Positions 35,461 to 46,689 of a stretch of DNA of 64,000 nucleotides are shown piece after piece. Position numbers and translations under genes: made by a program. Source of the stretch: Malaya genurostris (lineage: Eukaryota > Arthropoda > Insecta > Diptera > Culicidae). The stretch's first letter is position 1, and every line of letters begins with the position of its first letter. The stretch spans positions 349,118,254 to 349,182,253 of the forward strand of contig NC_080571.1 in the NCBI RefSeq assembly GCF_030247185.1, given 5' to 3'. The notes under the pieces are model-generated. The model did no database searches, was not told the DNA's origin, and was given only the letters and a program-made list of their open reading frames with translations.

Positions 35461-37617
35461 ACAGTGGCCCTCGTTACCGTTATTTTGTAATTTATTATAT
35501 CATTTTATGTTATATTAATTTCATTACACTATGTTTCATTGTATTTATCAATATAAAACATTTTGCACGGGGGCGTAAAGGGGAGGGAGCACCAGGGCAT
35601 CGGACGGATTGATGACTGGACGAGGGATTGTGGATAGCCAGCCCAAGTCACTTGAAGGAAACTTGTTTCCTTCTGAAGGTTTGAAATGAGTCTGACGCGC
35701 CCTTCTCAAACAAACCATCAGGCGGGTTTAAGCATGTATAGCGATATGCTTCATCCATGCACTAGATATTATGGTTGGAAGAGCATCTTTTATTCTCGCG
35801 GAATACGAGTAAGTGACTCTACTTACATATCCGCCCAACCCTTTTTGTTCGCTTTTCGGTAACAGCTATAGTAAGAAGGCGAATGGATGAGTCATATCGG
35901 GGCTACTGTAAGTCTACCCGCATCCACTGGCAAGTTCTTGGACTGATGGTGGCTTCACTTCACATCACATCACACATCACAGTTGTTCTTGTGTTAGACC
36001 ATGCCAAAGGTTTTATGAAAGCTTCAAAAACGACCGACAAACTAAAAAAAATCTATTGATATGCAATGATTCTGAACGCTAAGAATTGGCTGTGATATCT
36101 GTTGAAACAGAAAGGCCAAATTCCACAGAAGGAATGTAATACCAAGACTTTGCTTTGCTTCGTACGGACAAGTCGATTCTACTTGGGTGCATGTCACCCC
36201 TGAAAAAATGTATGAATGCGACAAATCAGCAGAACTCCAATCATTGCTTCTGATGCAAGGCGAACGGTGCATAAAAATACACAGAAAACTGATGAGCATA
36301 GAATCCTTTTACAAGGCACAAACGAACCGCACAGAATGCGAGTCGATTCAATACTAATTTCGATTGGGTGAAAAGGCTTCGTTTAAATAGTCGCCTCCGT
36401 TCTATGCGAAATGCAAAGATTTAATGTATACGAAATTGTCGTTTCTGTTAGGAAAAGCAATGACGGCTGTGGTAAACATGGAAAATTATATATTGTTCGT
36501 TATTTAATAAAATTTTGACCACGATCTCGAATCTATAATTTATCTATTTGACACGATGCGACCTGACCACTGTTTGCACGTTTTTTTCATATTTTTATTT
36601 CGTATTCCTATATAGAATTCAAAGAGTATTTTTACGTCAAAACAATCGATATCAGTGCAGTGAATAGTAGTACAGATATCTACGCACTTGAACATTTGAT
36701 TACATTTGGATCTTCCAATAGACAATTTTCGGAAATGGTAATCCCTTTTAGGGAGGAAAGGAAATCTTCCTAATGGCTTTTAGAAAATCTAATTTTTGCT
36801 CTTTAAGAGGTTCGCAGGTTTGGGACCGTTTATAATACACGTAGACCAAACTTTGGAAATTTTCCCGGAACTTAATGAACCTTGTATTACGTATTTTTAC
36901 TGAAATTTTTTTCATTCAAGATATGTCCATTTGATCAAGTGATAGCCAATACATTGTTTTATACCGATAAGGAGTGCCATTCTGGCTAAGCACAAGTTTT
37001 GAGGGACGAAACTTTTTTTTCCGAAAAATACTAAGAAACAAGAAATGTTGGAATTAATGAAAAACCTGATAGCCAAAAATTTTTGAAATCTCTTTGAAGT
37101 TTAACACCAATCCATGTTGAAGCAAAAACACTCATGCAGAAGGACTAGAAAATGTATTATTCCACTAGAAGAATTTTGAAATTTTGAATATGTTACAAAC
37201 AACACTGTTCAACCCCGATCTTTTTAAGTCACCGGGAAATGGCTTACTGTCTAACATCTAATGATGCATCAAACTCGTTTTGAATCCGAAACACTTTTTG
37301 GCTTTAACAAAGATAAACTCAAGGTAGTGTGTTAGGCGGTCTGGATTTTTTATGTATCATTAGAATAGAATGCCTCGATGAACTCAGTTCACCGTCAGTT
37401 TCAGTTCAATTATTACTTGAAACGAATCGTCTAGTGTCTATGACACGTCGTAACTATGACAATGGTTGCTTATGTCGTATCAACCTCAAGTTACAATATG
37501 AAGTGCTTCTTTTAAAATTAAAGTAATAATCATTCATAATTGTAAATAAGAAATAAGTTTTTTTTCATTCTACGAGGCATTAAAGCGATTGGAAGTAACA
37601 AAGTATTTCCAAACTTA
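35461..37617. other. Intronic DNA, no gene recognised
   Basis: Includes a GC-richer block (35570-35950) with phrases such as gggcatcggacggatt and tccgcccaaccc that looks like old transposon UTR but has no ORF. The remainder is AT-rich without recognised signals. Confidence 0.4.
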
Positions 37618-37619
37618 TA

Positions 37620-38620
37620 AGGAGTGTATCGAAAAGTTATTAGCAACATTGATTATTGAATAAAAAAGCGAAAAAAGACATATTTTGACATCAGTTTTCA
37701 ATATACTGTAGAAAAATTACATTTTTATGCATTTCACTGATTATATTGAAGAAAATCCTAGTTTCTGTGAAACACTCGCACTTTGAACATTCTTCATTAA
37801 ATTTTGCACAGTTACTTTTGTGACTTTCTTGGTGGCAGCTGTCCAGTTTTTTGAACTCCTGCATGTTTTGGGCCGAAGATCCGGGCAGTTCGGTGGGTTG
37901 ATGTCCTTTTCCACGAATTGTACATTATTTTTTGACAACCACTGTAGAACGGAGTTGGCGTAGTGGGCTGAAGCTAAAACCGGCCAGAAGAGAGGAGGAG
38001 CCTTATGCTTTCTGTACAGTGGCAGCATTCTCTTCTTAAAACATTCTTCCTCGTATACCTTGGCGTTAATTGTGCCCTTCGTGAAGAAAATCGACGACCG
38101 CAAACCACAGGTACAAATTGCTTGCCAGACCAACACCACCGTGGTGTCAGCGTCGTCCAGGTCCTGGTACACCGATTTCGTATAATATTGCGGTCCGGGC
38201 AGCGCTCGAGAGTCTTCCTTGGCGTAGGTTTCGTCGTCGATCAGGATGCATCCGTCTTTATTCTGTAGAATCCGGTTATACAGTTTCCGCGCTCTTGTTT
38301 TGGCTGAACTTTTTCCTGATGTACTCAACCACTTTTAAGTCCCGGCCGGGCTGTCTGGGACCCGTTTTCCTACCGGATCGGGGCAAATGCTTCATGTAAA
38401 GGGCCTTACCGAACTTCTCGATAATATTTTTGACACTTGTGTGGTGCACTTTCACCCGTTTTGCAATTTCGTTGTACGTGACACCACTTTCTGAGCACCA
38501 AGTGTGCAGAATTTTCTTTTGCGTTAACAAACATGTCACCGCAAAACACGCTGCAAAAAATTAAACCGTTTCAGAGTAATAACTGTTTGAATGTTGCTAA
38601 CTACTTATCGATACACTCCT
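37620..38620 (-). mobile_element. DD37E transposon, family 2 copy 1, defective
   Basis: A 1001-base element with both inverted ends (AGGAGTGTATCGAAAAGT at the left, AGGAGTGTATCGATAAGT read inward from the right) and TA on each side (37618-37619, 38621-38622). The minus strand holds two overlapping frames. N-terminal: KKILHTWCSESGVTYNEI and GRKTGPRQPG. Catalytic: LIDDETYAKED (first Asp), VWQAICTCG, then PPLFWPVLASAHYA, where the second Asp is Val. After PPNCPDLRP the expected Glu is Lys or out of frame. Transposase activity is therefore lost, but the ends could still be moved by a related enzyme. It differs from family 1 in ends and sequence. Confidence 0.93.
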
Positions 38621-38622
38621 TA

Positions 38623-41600
38623 TTGTTGCCATGGTATTCTTCACCGTCGTTTTCACTGTTACTAGGTTCACTGGTTGACGATTACTGACCCGATGTTTTT
38701 CGATGAATCGTATGGGATATTGTAATGTTGAGTTTATCGTTGGCTTTAACGTCAAAATCCATTCATCCGTAGGCCTCAGTCGCGTTATTCTTTATAATAC
38801 AGATCAGGAGCAATACTTCTAGCAAATTACTATTAGTTGCCTAAAAAATTATCACGATTCCTTTCTGAAAAAAAAATTGCGAGTGAGATGTACAATGCAC
38901 TGTTGTCAGCTGGTAAAACTCTGGAAGCTTCTCTCTAGATCCAATATGTAGAAGAAGGTCTTCTAAACTTATATTTTTTCTACTTACACGGAAAGAAATC
39001 CGTTCCTGCTGTCATTATTAGAAAATCGTGAAACCAATCATTTCAACTTCCCTTGAAACCATGAGCAATAACTCTTCTCCCATAAAAATTGATCATGGTT
39101 CGAAAATGCGTTACTTTAGGAATGTATTTCTTTCAAAGCTCGTAACTCAAATTTTCTACCCGGATATTACTTTGAACCCTCTTCCTCAAGTGATGAGATT
39201 GTTGAATAGATTAATGGTATGGCAAAAAGCAGACATTGAAAAGCAATTATTACCTACTTGATGTGACCGTTGTTGCTAGATTAATATTCCGAGAGCTAGC
39301 GTATACCAAAAAAAATAAATTCGATCGTGAATTTGGAACACCATCTAATGAAAATCAGAAAAAAAACTTTTGTTCAACCTCTGATTAATTTGTTTCATAG
39401 ATATAACCACACAAGCTATATGGATTCACCTAAAATTTTTGAATAAGGCAATTTTGCAGACGATGTTTTGAAAACATAAAAGGGAAAATCACACGTGTTT
39501 TTTTCATGTAATTCGTTTAAGTGTTTAAATTCTGAAACACAAAATCAAAACTGGAGCAATGAACGCAAGTAAATACGTTATTTTAGGCGTCGTCGTTTTT
39601 CAAAAACATAATATTTTTATTGTTAGTGATTCTGATAAAATACAGTTCGTCGTGCTTTTCACTATTATGCTATTCAAATGTGCATCATTTGAGACATCAG
39701 TTAAAATCGCGTAAAAAATATGTTCGTCACACCATTCCATTTAATTCAAATTTGAAATCTTCATATTTCAAAACATAACGCCTTAATTTATGTTGCAAAA
39801 ATTACCATTGTAGCAGAAATACGCCAGAAGTTATACCCAACAACTTCAAGTGCGTTACGTTTAAATTTCAGCGAAATCAGTCCAAATGGATCATGATCCG
39901 ACAAGTTTTAATCATGGTGTATTATCATAGCATGAAAATATATCATTTTCCCCGAATCATGACTCGTTTTGCTCATTTCTAGAATCGAAATTTTGACCGT
40001 GTACGTGAAATGGTTTTTGTTATGCTCCCCAGCATCTAGGAATGCTTTTTCGTTGTACACTGGAACATATTTCACAAAGGTTTTCAGTGAAAAATAAGTT
40101 AGAAAACATTCGAAATATTTTGTGTTGAACATCGAAACACAATAGAAGCTGCAGATATCCGCAAATCAGTTTTCATTCTTCTCGATACTTCGAAGGCATC
40201 TTGGAAAGACTGATTGATTTTGTCTTGATGCTTCTTTTGCGGTAACTGCATAATAGAAATAACTTACTTTCAATCTTAATGTGTCCTGACTGCTGAAACT
40301 GTTTTGAAGACATGTTCTGATTTGTTCTAAAATATGGGACGCCAATATTCCGACGCCTTGAAATGTATTTCGGATTAATTCATACTGCGTTTTTTTTCTA
40401 CTCTCCGGGGACGTTTTCCGCCGCCTACTGTTACCGAAGAAAAGTGGTTTGGTACGTTTTCGCTTAGAGTTGACCTGACCCCAACTGCTGTCAAATGGTA
40501 GAATTTGACGAAAGATGTAAACGAAGCTGAGTAAGGTTTGAATTCAAATGAAATTTGCGAAGGTAATAGGAATCTAGGAATTTCAGTCTGAGCTGTTTAG
40601 TGGTGTTGTTACATTGTTTGAAAAGTACCATGCGTTTCCTTCGTTTCTGGCGTTCATCAGTTTTTGGTACGAGACCCGTCCTCTCCCACCCTCCATTGTA
40701 TTAATGTAGATTAAATTTACATTCGTGTTGTTTTTACTTTAACCTTCCCCACCGGAATGCTTCCGATAATTTAAACGAGCTAACGATTGCGACTCGCGCA
40801 GTCCATGGGAGGTGAAACACCTGGCGTTTGATTCAATTTCATCTTACGCCACCTGAATACGTTTAATACATTTACTCGCATTGATATACATATAAATACG
40901 TACACGTTAGCAGCGCAATCGCTCGGTTGGGTGTCGGTTACGGTGGGAATCGCCTCGGTTAGTGTGGTGGCGGCGGCGGCACAAATTTCTATTCCGACAA
41001 CACCGACAACGTAATGAATTTGCATGGATTATTTGAAACCAACCGTGCGTCGGTGCTTCCTGCCGTAATCCACAGTTTCGCACACAGGACTAATGAAAAG
41101 AGTTTGAGGGGTTTGAGTGCGGCGGAAGTTTTCAGCATGAAAATTGCTTCACCACAATTTTCCGTACTTTTAGATATTTAGGTTTGCTGACTATTAGCAG
41201 GTACATACAGGTATTTTAATGCTTAGGCGATGTGAGCTTTTGAGATGGTAGATTTAGGCTTTTTGGTGACATCCAGACAATGCGTGAGCAGCGGCCTTTT
41301 TTTTTGATGCTGTAACTGAGATGTTATGAGTGTCACCGAAAACTGACAAAAGAAAGTACCACGCGGAAAAATTATTTAGCATTTGAGATGTTGGTAGATA
41401 TAAAAATGCCTGAAACGTGAATCATTCTTTTTATTTTTGTCGTAAACCGTTTAGAAAGCATGACCGAGTACTATTATCTTGTTATTTATGCTTAAATTAT
41501 TGAAGAGATTTTAGATATCGTTCGTTGTGTGTTCTAAAACAAAAAGAAATCTACATGCTATACAGTTACAGGTTTCCGTCTTTTTCTTTCTCTCTATTGA

Positions 41601-41892
41601 TCTATTTCGAAACAAGTACTATTATGCAGCATGCTCTTTTCGTTCCTTCTGCTATCTCTATTTTCTGTAATATTCTTCTTACACTATATAAGTATCACTA
41701 GAGGGCTCTACCGTGCCCAAGCAAGCGTGAGATCCAGCGAGCCTTCAATGAACACAGTTTACCTTGCTTCAATCTAATGATTTTTTCTTTTTCTATTCGC
41801 AACCATCACTTGTCCACATCCGCACGTACAAACACACGCACCCACACACACACACCCACACATATATTGACACACGCATACCCATCCATCCA
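38623..41892. other. Intronic DNA, no gene or transposon recognised
   Basis: Mostly AT-rich and apparently unique. ORFs up to 81 codons have no known motif. A CA-rich tract (41825-41880) just precedes exon 3. Confidence 0.45.
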
Positions 41893-41893
41893 G

Positions 41894-42176
41894 GGCCAGG
41901 AAATACCGATCTACATCTGGTACGAGAGCTACCCGACCCACAGCGGCGAAGGATACGAGGGGCGCGTTTCGAGAGCCTCGCCCGATTCGAGCTTCGGTGC
42001 GGCATCCCTGAACCTGACCAACATCCGTGAAACCGACCAGGGCTGGTACGAGTGCAAGGTGGTCTTCCTGAATCGGCCACCGAAGCAGCACAAGAACGGG
42101 ACCTGGTTTCATCTGGACGTGCACGCCCCGCCACGCTTCAGCGTCACGCCGGAGGATATCATTTACGTTAATTTAG
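41894..42176 (+). CDS. tutl: turtle (tutl) coding exon 3: rest of Ig 1 and start of Ig 2
   Basis: Acceptor CCATCCAG, then 94 codons and one base. It reads GQEIPIYIWYESYP, GYEGRVSRASPDSSFGAASL, NLTNIRETDQGWYECKVVFL and PKQHKNGTWFHLDVHAPPRF. DQGWYEC is the Ig F-strand motif with the second Cys of Ig domain 1. VHAPPRFSVTPEDIIYVNLG is the linker and first strand of Ig domain 2. NLT and NGT are N-glycosylation sequons. Identity with fly Turtle is very high, showing strong constraint. The donor is TTAG|GTACGT, phase 1. Confidence 0.97.
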
Positions 42177-42659
42177 GTACGTTGAACGGGGTTTCGGTTT
42201 GCGGGCGCGCAGTGGGCATTTGACAGAATCGTTCCGTGACTGTGGACTGTGCACAGGTTAGCTGGGTGTCTCGATTGAAGCTATAAGTCATCCGGCTGGA
42301 GCTTATGATGCTTTGCAATTGAACGGTGGGATGCGAAATTCGAAGGAGTGCAACTTAGCTCGATATATTTCTTTCTTACTTCCGGATAGAGATAATCATT
42401 CGTATTAGATTGTGTATATTTTGCAACTTTCCTTGCTTTGTTTCCAGAATTTTTACGATGCATCTATACTACAGTACGACTAATTGACGGTAAACATATT
42501 CTACCATACAATTAAATAACATGAAACAAATACAGTTTTATAGATTTAGATACTAGAAGAAATACTCAAAATCCTTTGGAAATATTTGAGTGGTTTTAAA
42601 AAACCGCTTTGCGTAATTTGTCAAATTTTTATAACTGTTAAAATTTAAGAACTAATATA

Positions 42660-43215
42660 TAAACCTGGGGAACGCTCCGAATTCAGCTGCAAATTTTCGG
42701 AATCTAGATCAAAAACCCAAGTCATAAATTTAGTTCCAGAAGTAAGGAACTGAAGTTATTTTTAGAATTTTCCAAATTGCGTTATAGAACTAAATTCTGA
42801 ACATGAATTCCAAGTCTTAATATAGGAACTGAATTCAGTTCGGGCATCTAATTCCAGAAATCATGTCCACAATTTAATTCCAACATGTAGGTTCTGAATT
42901 CTGGAAATGAATGCTGAAACAGAATTGATGAATTAGATTCTGAAATTTAATTCAGGAATTAAAGTTTTGAATTCAGTTTTTAAATGAAGGTTCGGTGTTC
43001 AGACCCAACATTTAGTTTCAGAATCCAGATCTAAAATTCATATCCTGAATTTTGTTCATGAATTCTGAAAAATCCTAAATCATATCTCTGGATTCGAATC
43101 CCTGAATAAGGAACTAAAGTTGAAACCATTTTCAAAATCCTGAAATAGGATTCAGTTCTAGAGTCATAGTTTTAAATTCTGAATCTCTGATCTGGAACAA
43201 AATTTTGAAAATATG
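42660..43215. repeat. Degenerate GAATTC/TTCAGA array, second field
   Basis: Same vocabulary as 2141-2900: ttccagaa, actgaattc, ttctgaaat, gaattcagtt. There is no fixed period, both orientations are mixed, and no gene is present. Confidence 0.6.
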
Positions 43216-43361
43216 ACACTGCTAGCTATTATTCATTATTTCAATGATATACAATTAAAAATACATGGCTATAAACATTCAAATCAATACGTAGAAATAT
43301 TTCCAATCAAATGGTGACATAATTTTAATAATTGATACATAATTGACTGAGCTGTAATTGT

Positions 43362-44847
43362 TCAAAACCTGACCACATTTTTTTTGAGTTCATAATATAT
43401 AGAAAACAAAAATGTATTCCACATAAAAATTAACTTCATTTTATTTTCAGTTATATCGCCTAAATCGATTTCATTTAAAGAAGCGAATGGCATTGAAGGA
43501 ATATTTATAGGTAGACTGCCATTAGAAGAAGATGATTTGGCCGACCTACCTATTAATAAATTGTTTTCGTTAGAAGATGAACTGGAAGGCGTTCCTGTGT
43601 TTTGATTATTTACATTAGAATAATTAAGTGGTAGATTTCTACCTGTTACACTAGCGTAACTGACATTAGAAGAAGATGATGACGAGGTCGATCTACCTGC
43701 CAATAAATTGTTTTCGTTAGAAGACAAATTCTAAGGCGTTCCTGTTTTTTGTTTTAAATTCGAAGAAATAAGTGCCTTAAAAGAATTAGGCGTGACATTT
43801 GCAACGTTTTTGTTGATTTTCAGGTGCGTTCTGTAAATTTAAGGTCGTTCATTTGACGAGCGAACGAGCCTTTAAATTTTTTTCCCTGACAGGATATTTC
43901 AAATAATTGGATTTATGATTTCCATCGCAATTTGAACATGAAAATTTATCAGTGGTTTCATTCATTGGACAAACGTCTTTCGAATGCGATTTACCACACT
44001 TCAAACACCGTATATCCATATGACAATTTTTGGTTCCATGGCCGAAACCTTGGCAACGACGACATTGCGTTAAGTTTGCAATACGATTTTGCCGTTTATA
44101 ATGTTCCCAATGAATTTTAATGTGGGAAATGAAACGTACTTTTTCTAAAGTTTTCAAATTGTTTACATCACTTCGATTGAAGTGTATTAGGTAAAGTTCA
44201 TGGGAAATTCCAGAGCGTGGTTGAGAAGTACCATTCACTCTTTTTTTCATAAGTATTACTTGGGAAGGGGCAGAACCAAGCAATTCTTTTAGTTCATTTT
44301 TTATTTCATCAGTACTTTGATCATTTGATAAGCCTTTCAAGACAGCCTTGAAGGGTCTGTCTGATTTTATATCATATGAATAAAATTTATGAAGTTTTCA
44401 CGACAAATATCGAACAAGACGTTCGTAATTTTCCAATCCATCAACTAAGACTCGACATTCTCCTCTTCGTCCGATTTGAAATGAGACTTTTACTTCCGGG
44501 AGAAAAGTAGAAAGCTCAGTACGGAATGCTTTGAAGTCGGAAATCATCACCGTCACTGGTGGCATAGATTGATGTTTCTTCCCAGAACGACAAGCGTTCA
44601 TTTTGGGAATTTTTGAAGCATTTCCTTCTATGTCGCTACAATCGGATTCAGGAAGAATCTCGTAAATATTGTTAGACGGCATAGATTCAACGGAAGGGAA
44701 TTCCGTCCGTTGTCTTTTATTTTTACATTCAGATTCTATAAGATCGTGACTGTTATTAGAAAAATGTTGAATTAGGGATTGTGATTTATTCCGCATTGAA
44801 TTATTTTTAGCCTTAGGCTTGTTGCCTTTCCGGTTGGACGCAGGCAT
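43362..44847 (-). pseudogene. Jockey-type LINE ORF1 (gag) broken by stop codons
   Basis: Minus-strand gag-like ORF1 of a Jockey-clade LINE, starting MPASNRKGNKPKAKNN. An RNA-binding-like region contains VTVMISDFKAFRTELSTFLP. After residue 149 an in-frame TGA (44400-44398) interrupts RYLS-KLHKFYSYDIK. The frame then continues with three zinc knuckles: CRRCQGFGHGTKNC, CLKCGKSHSKDVC and CSNCDGNHKSNYLKY, the last lacking its final Cys. A Ser/Asn-rich tail follows after further stops (near 43849 and 43730) with the motif SSNENNLL(A/I)GRS repeated. ORF2 is absent and the copy fades near 43390. The upstream 44850-45150 (TAGCCTTGAAAAAG phrases) is probably its 5' leader. Confidence 0.85.
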
Positions 44848-45160
44848 TTTTGAAATGAATGGAATTTTGAATTTTGAAGTTTGAATAATAGTTCTTTGAA
44901 TAGCTAGCCTTAAAAAAGGCTGATTAATTTCTTTGTCACTCTAATATCACTCTTTGTATCACTTAGTCACTCTAATATCACTCTTTGTATAGCCTTGAGA
45001 AAGGCTGACTAATTTTTAGTCTTTAAAAAGACTGTTAGTGATTCAGGTAGCCTTGAAAAAGACTGAAGCCTTGAATCAATGAAACTCTAGGCAGCCAGAA
45101 AAAAATTCCAGGAGCCAAGAGCTATACGCGTGCTGTGCGAACGACTGTTCAACACCGACT
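44848..45160 (-). mobile_element. Probable 5' leader of the Jockey-type LINE
   Basis: Lies directly upstream of ORF1. It contains internal repeats: agtcactctaatatcactctttgtat twice (44935-44995) and tagccttgaaaaag-like phrases three times. The 5' end, near 45150, is not sharply defined. Confidence 0.5.
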
Positions 45161-45194
45161 TGTGCTATTGACATTATTTTCACCTATTGCATAT

Positions 45195-45287
45195 CACTCT
45201 GTAATTCCATAACCGAAAGTTGGATCCAAGTAAACTTTGTATGGGATCATAAGACCTTTCATTTGAATCTAAGTTTGTGATAATCGA

Positions 45288-45352
<65 letters not shown>

Positions 45353-45480
45353 CATTTGTTCAGTTCGTCGAGCTGAATCGAATGGTATATGACATATGAC
45401 ATTCGACCCTCCGGGCTTCGTTTCGAAAATCGATTTTCATAATGATTGTATAGCCTTTCTATATGACAAGATGTAGCGAT
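45195..45480 (+). repeat. CCGGAACCGGAAGT-type repeat with (CA)n tract
   Basis: aaccgaaagttggatcc, then ccttt(c)atttgaatctaagtt, a CA microsatellite (45290-45354) and gtcgagctgaatcgaatgg through tagcctttctatatgac. The layout matches the other copies of this family, with the CA tract replacing the middle. Confidence 0.65.
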
Positions 45481-46159
45481 CAGAAAATATTGGTTGTCTT
45501 CGAGAACTAGATCAAATACAAATAATAATACCCTTAAGTCCCATACAAATGAACCGCCAATGTTTGGTTCACAGCCTGAACAAGTAAGCCTAACAAATTA
45601 CTCCCTTTCATTGCGATAGTTTGAAAATGTGGAAGGAGATCGTTTCTGGCAACGCTTTATGCTAGTTGCTACGGTGCAAAACAAACTTGTTTGTTTATGT
45701 TTATCGTTGCTGTATTAAACTGCAACAATGTCTAAATATCACCGGCACTAGCACAAAAGATGAAAAATGAACACAAACACCCGCGAATCTACAAATATCA
45801 ATACAGCTAGTAGTATATTCATGGTGGCTTAACCATTCAAGATTATTGTTTAACTTTCATTTCGCTTGTGATCTTGATTATCAGATAAGAACTGTTTGTT
45901 TATTTATTTTTCACTATAATAAACAGTAACTATGGTGAACTTGTTCTTACCCTTCAGTGTTGCTAGTTTTATAGAAAACTTATTAAAGTACATTGTCACT
46001 CTGACAGTGTATCAAGACAGTGTACCGCACGATGCAAAATGGGTCCTTGAGAATTTGTCGAAGTATTCCGTATTATAATTTGTATTTGACTAGATGATTA
46101 CAAGTAAATCTTCCACAGATCTGTATAATATGAAAGCTATGAGGCACGATTAGTACTAC

Positions 46160-46689
46160 CTTGATCAAAAAGTTCCCGGAATCACCGCCGTATGGCGCTC
46201 CCAGTCACCCGACCATATTTTTGTTTTAGGTTGCCACATCTATCATTGATATTCTATTGAATTTTCAGCTTGATACCTTGACATTTGTAAAAATTACTGC
46301 GATTGTGCGATTTGTACAATATTCAAAATGAAATTAAATTTGCAATAACTAGTTTGTATTAAATTTTGCGTTAAAAACGGTTTCAATGGTGCGACGACAT
46401 TGCAAATGTTAGAAGAGTGTTTCAGCAATGATACTCTGAAAAAAAAAACAGTCGTTTATCAGTGGCACGAACGTTTCAGAAGTGGCCGTGAGTCTGTGAA
46501 TGATGATGCGAGAATGGGTAGACGATGCTTACAGTTTTCATTGACTACGAGGGTGTTGTGTATCATGAATTCTTTCTTCCACAAGGCCAAAACGTCAACA
46601 AGGAGTATTACTTAGGCGTGAAGCAATTCGCCGAAAAATTTGTGGGTAAACAACTCGTGAATCTTGCACCACGATAACACACCGTCACA
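46160..46689 (+). pseudogene. mariner (DD34D) transposon, left half
   Basis: Classical mariner transposon cut in two by a LINE. The left inverted repeat (AAAAGTTCCCGGAAT) lies at 46168-46182. Coding begins FCVKNGFNGATT, LQMLEECFSND, VVYQWHERFRSGRE (mariner helix-turn-helix region) and ends at ARMGRRC. An internal deletion of perhaps 80 codons then joins to VFIDYEGVVYHEFLPQGQ (first catalytic Asp) and NKEYYLGVKQFAEK. It is interrupted at HNTPSH, just past the second Asp region, where the LINE entered. It cannot encode an enzyme. Confidence 0.85.

Noticed and set aside
40930..41025. CpG-like GGCGGCGGC patch as a promoter
   Set aside because: A short triplet run only; no associated ORF or initiator signal.
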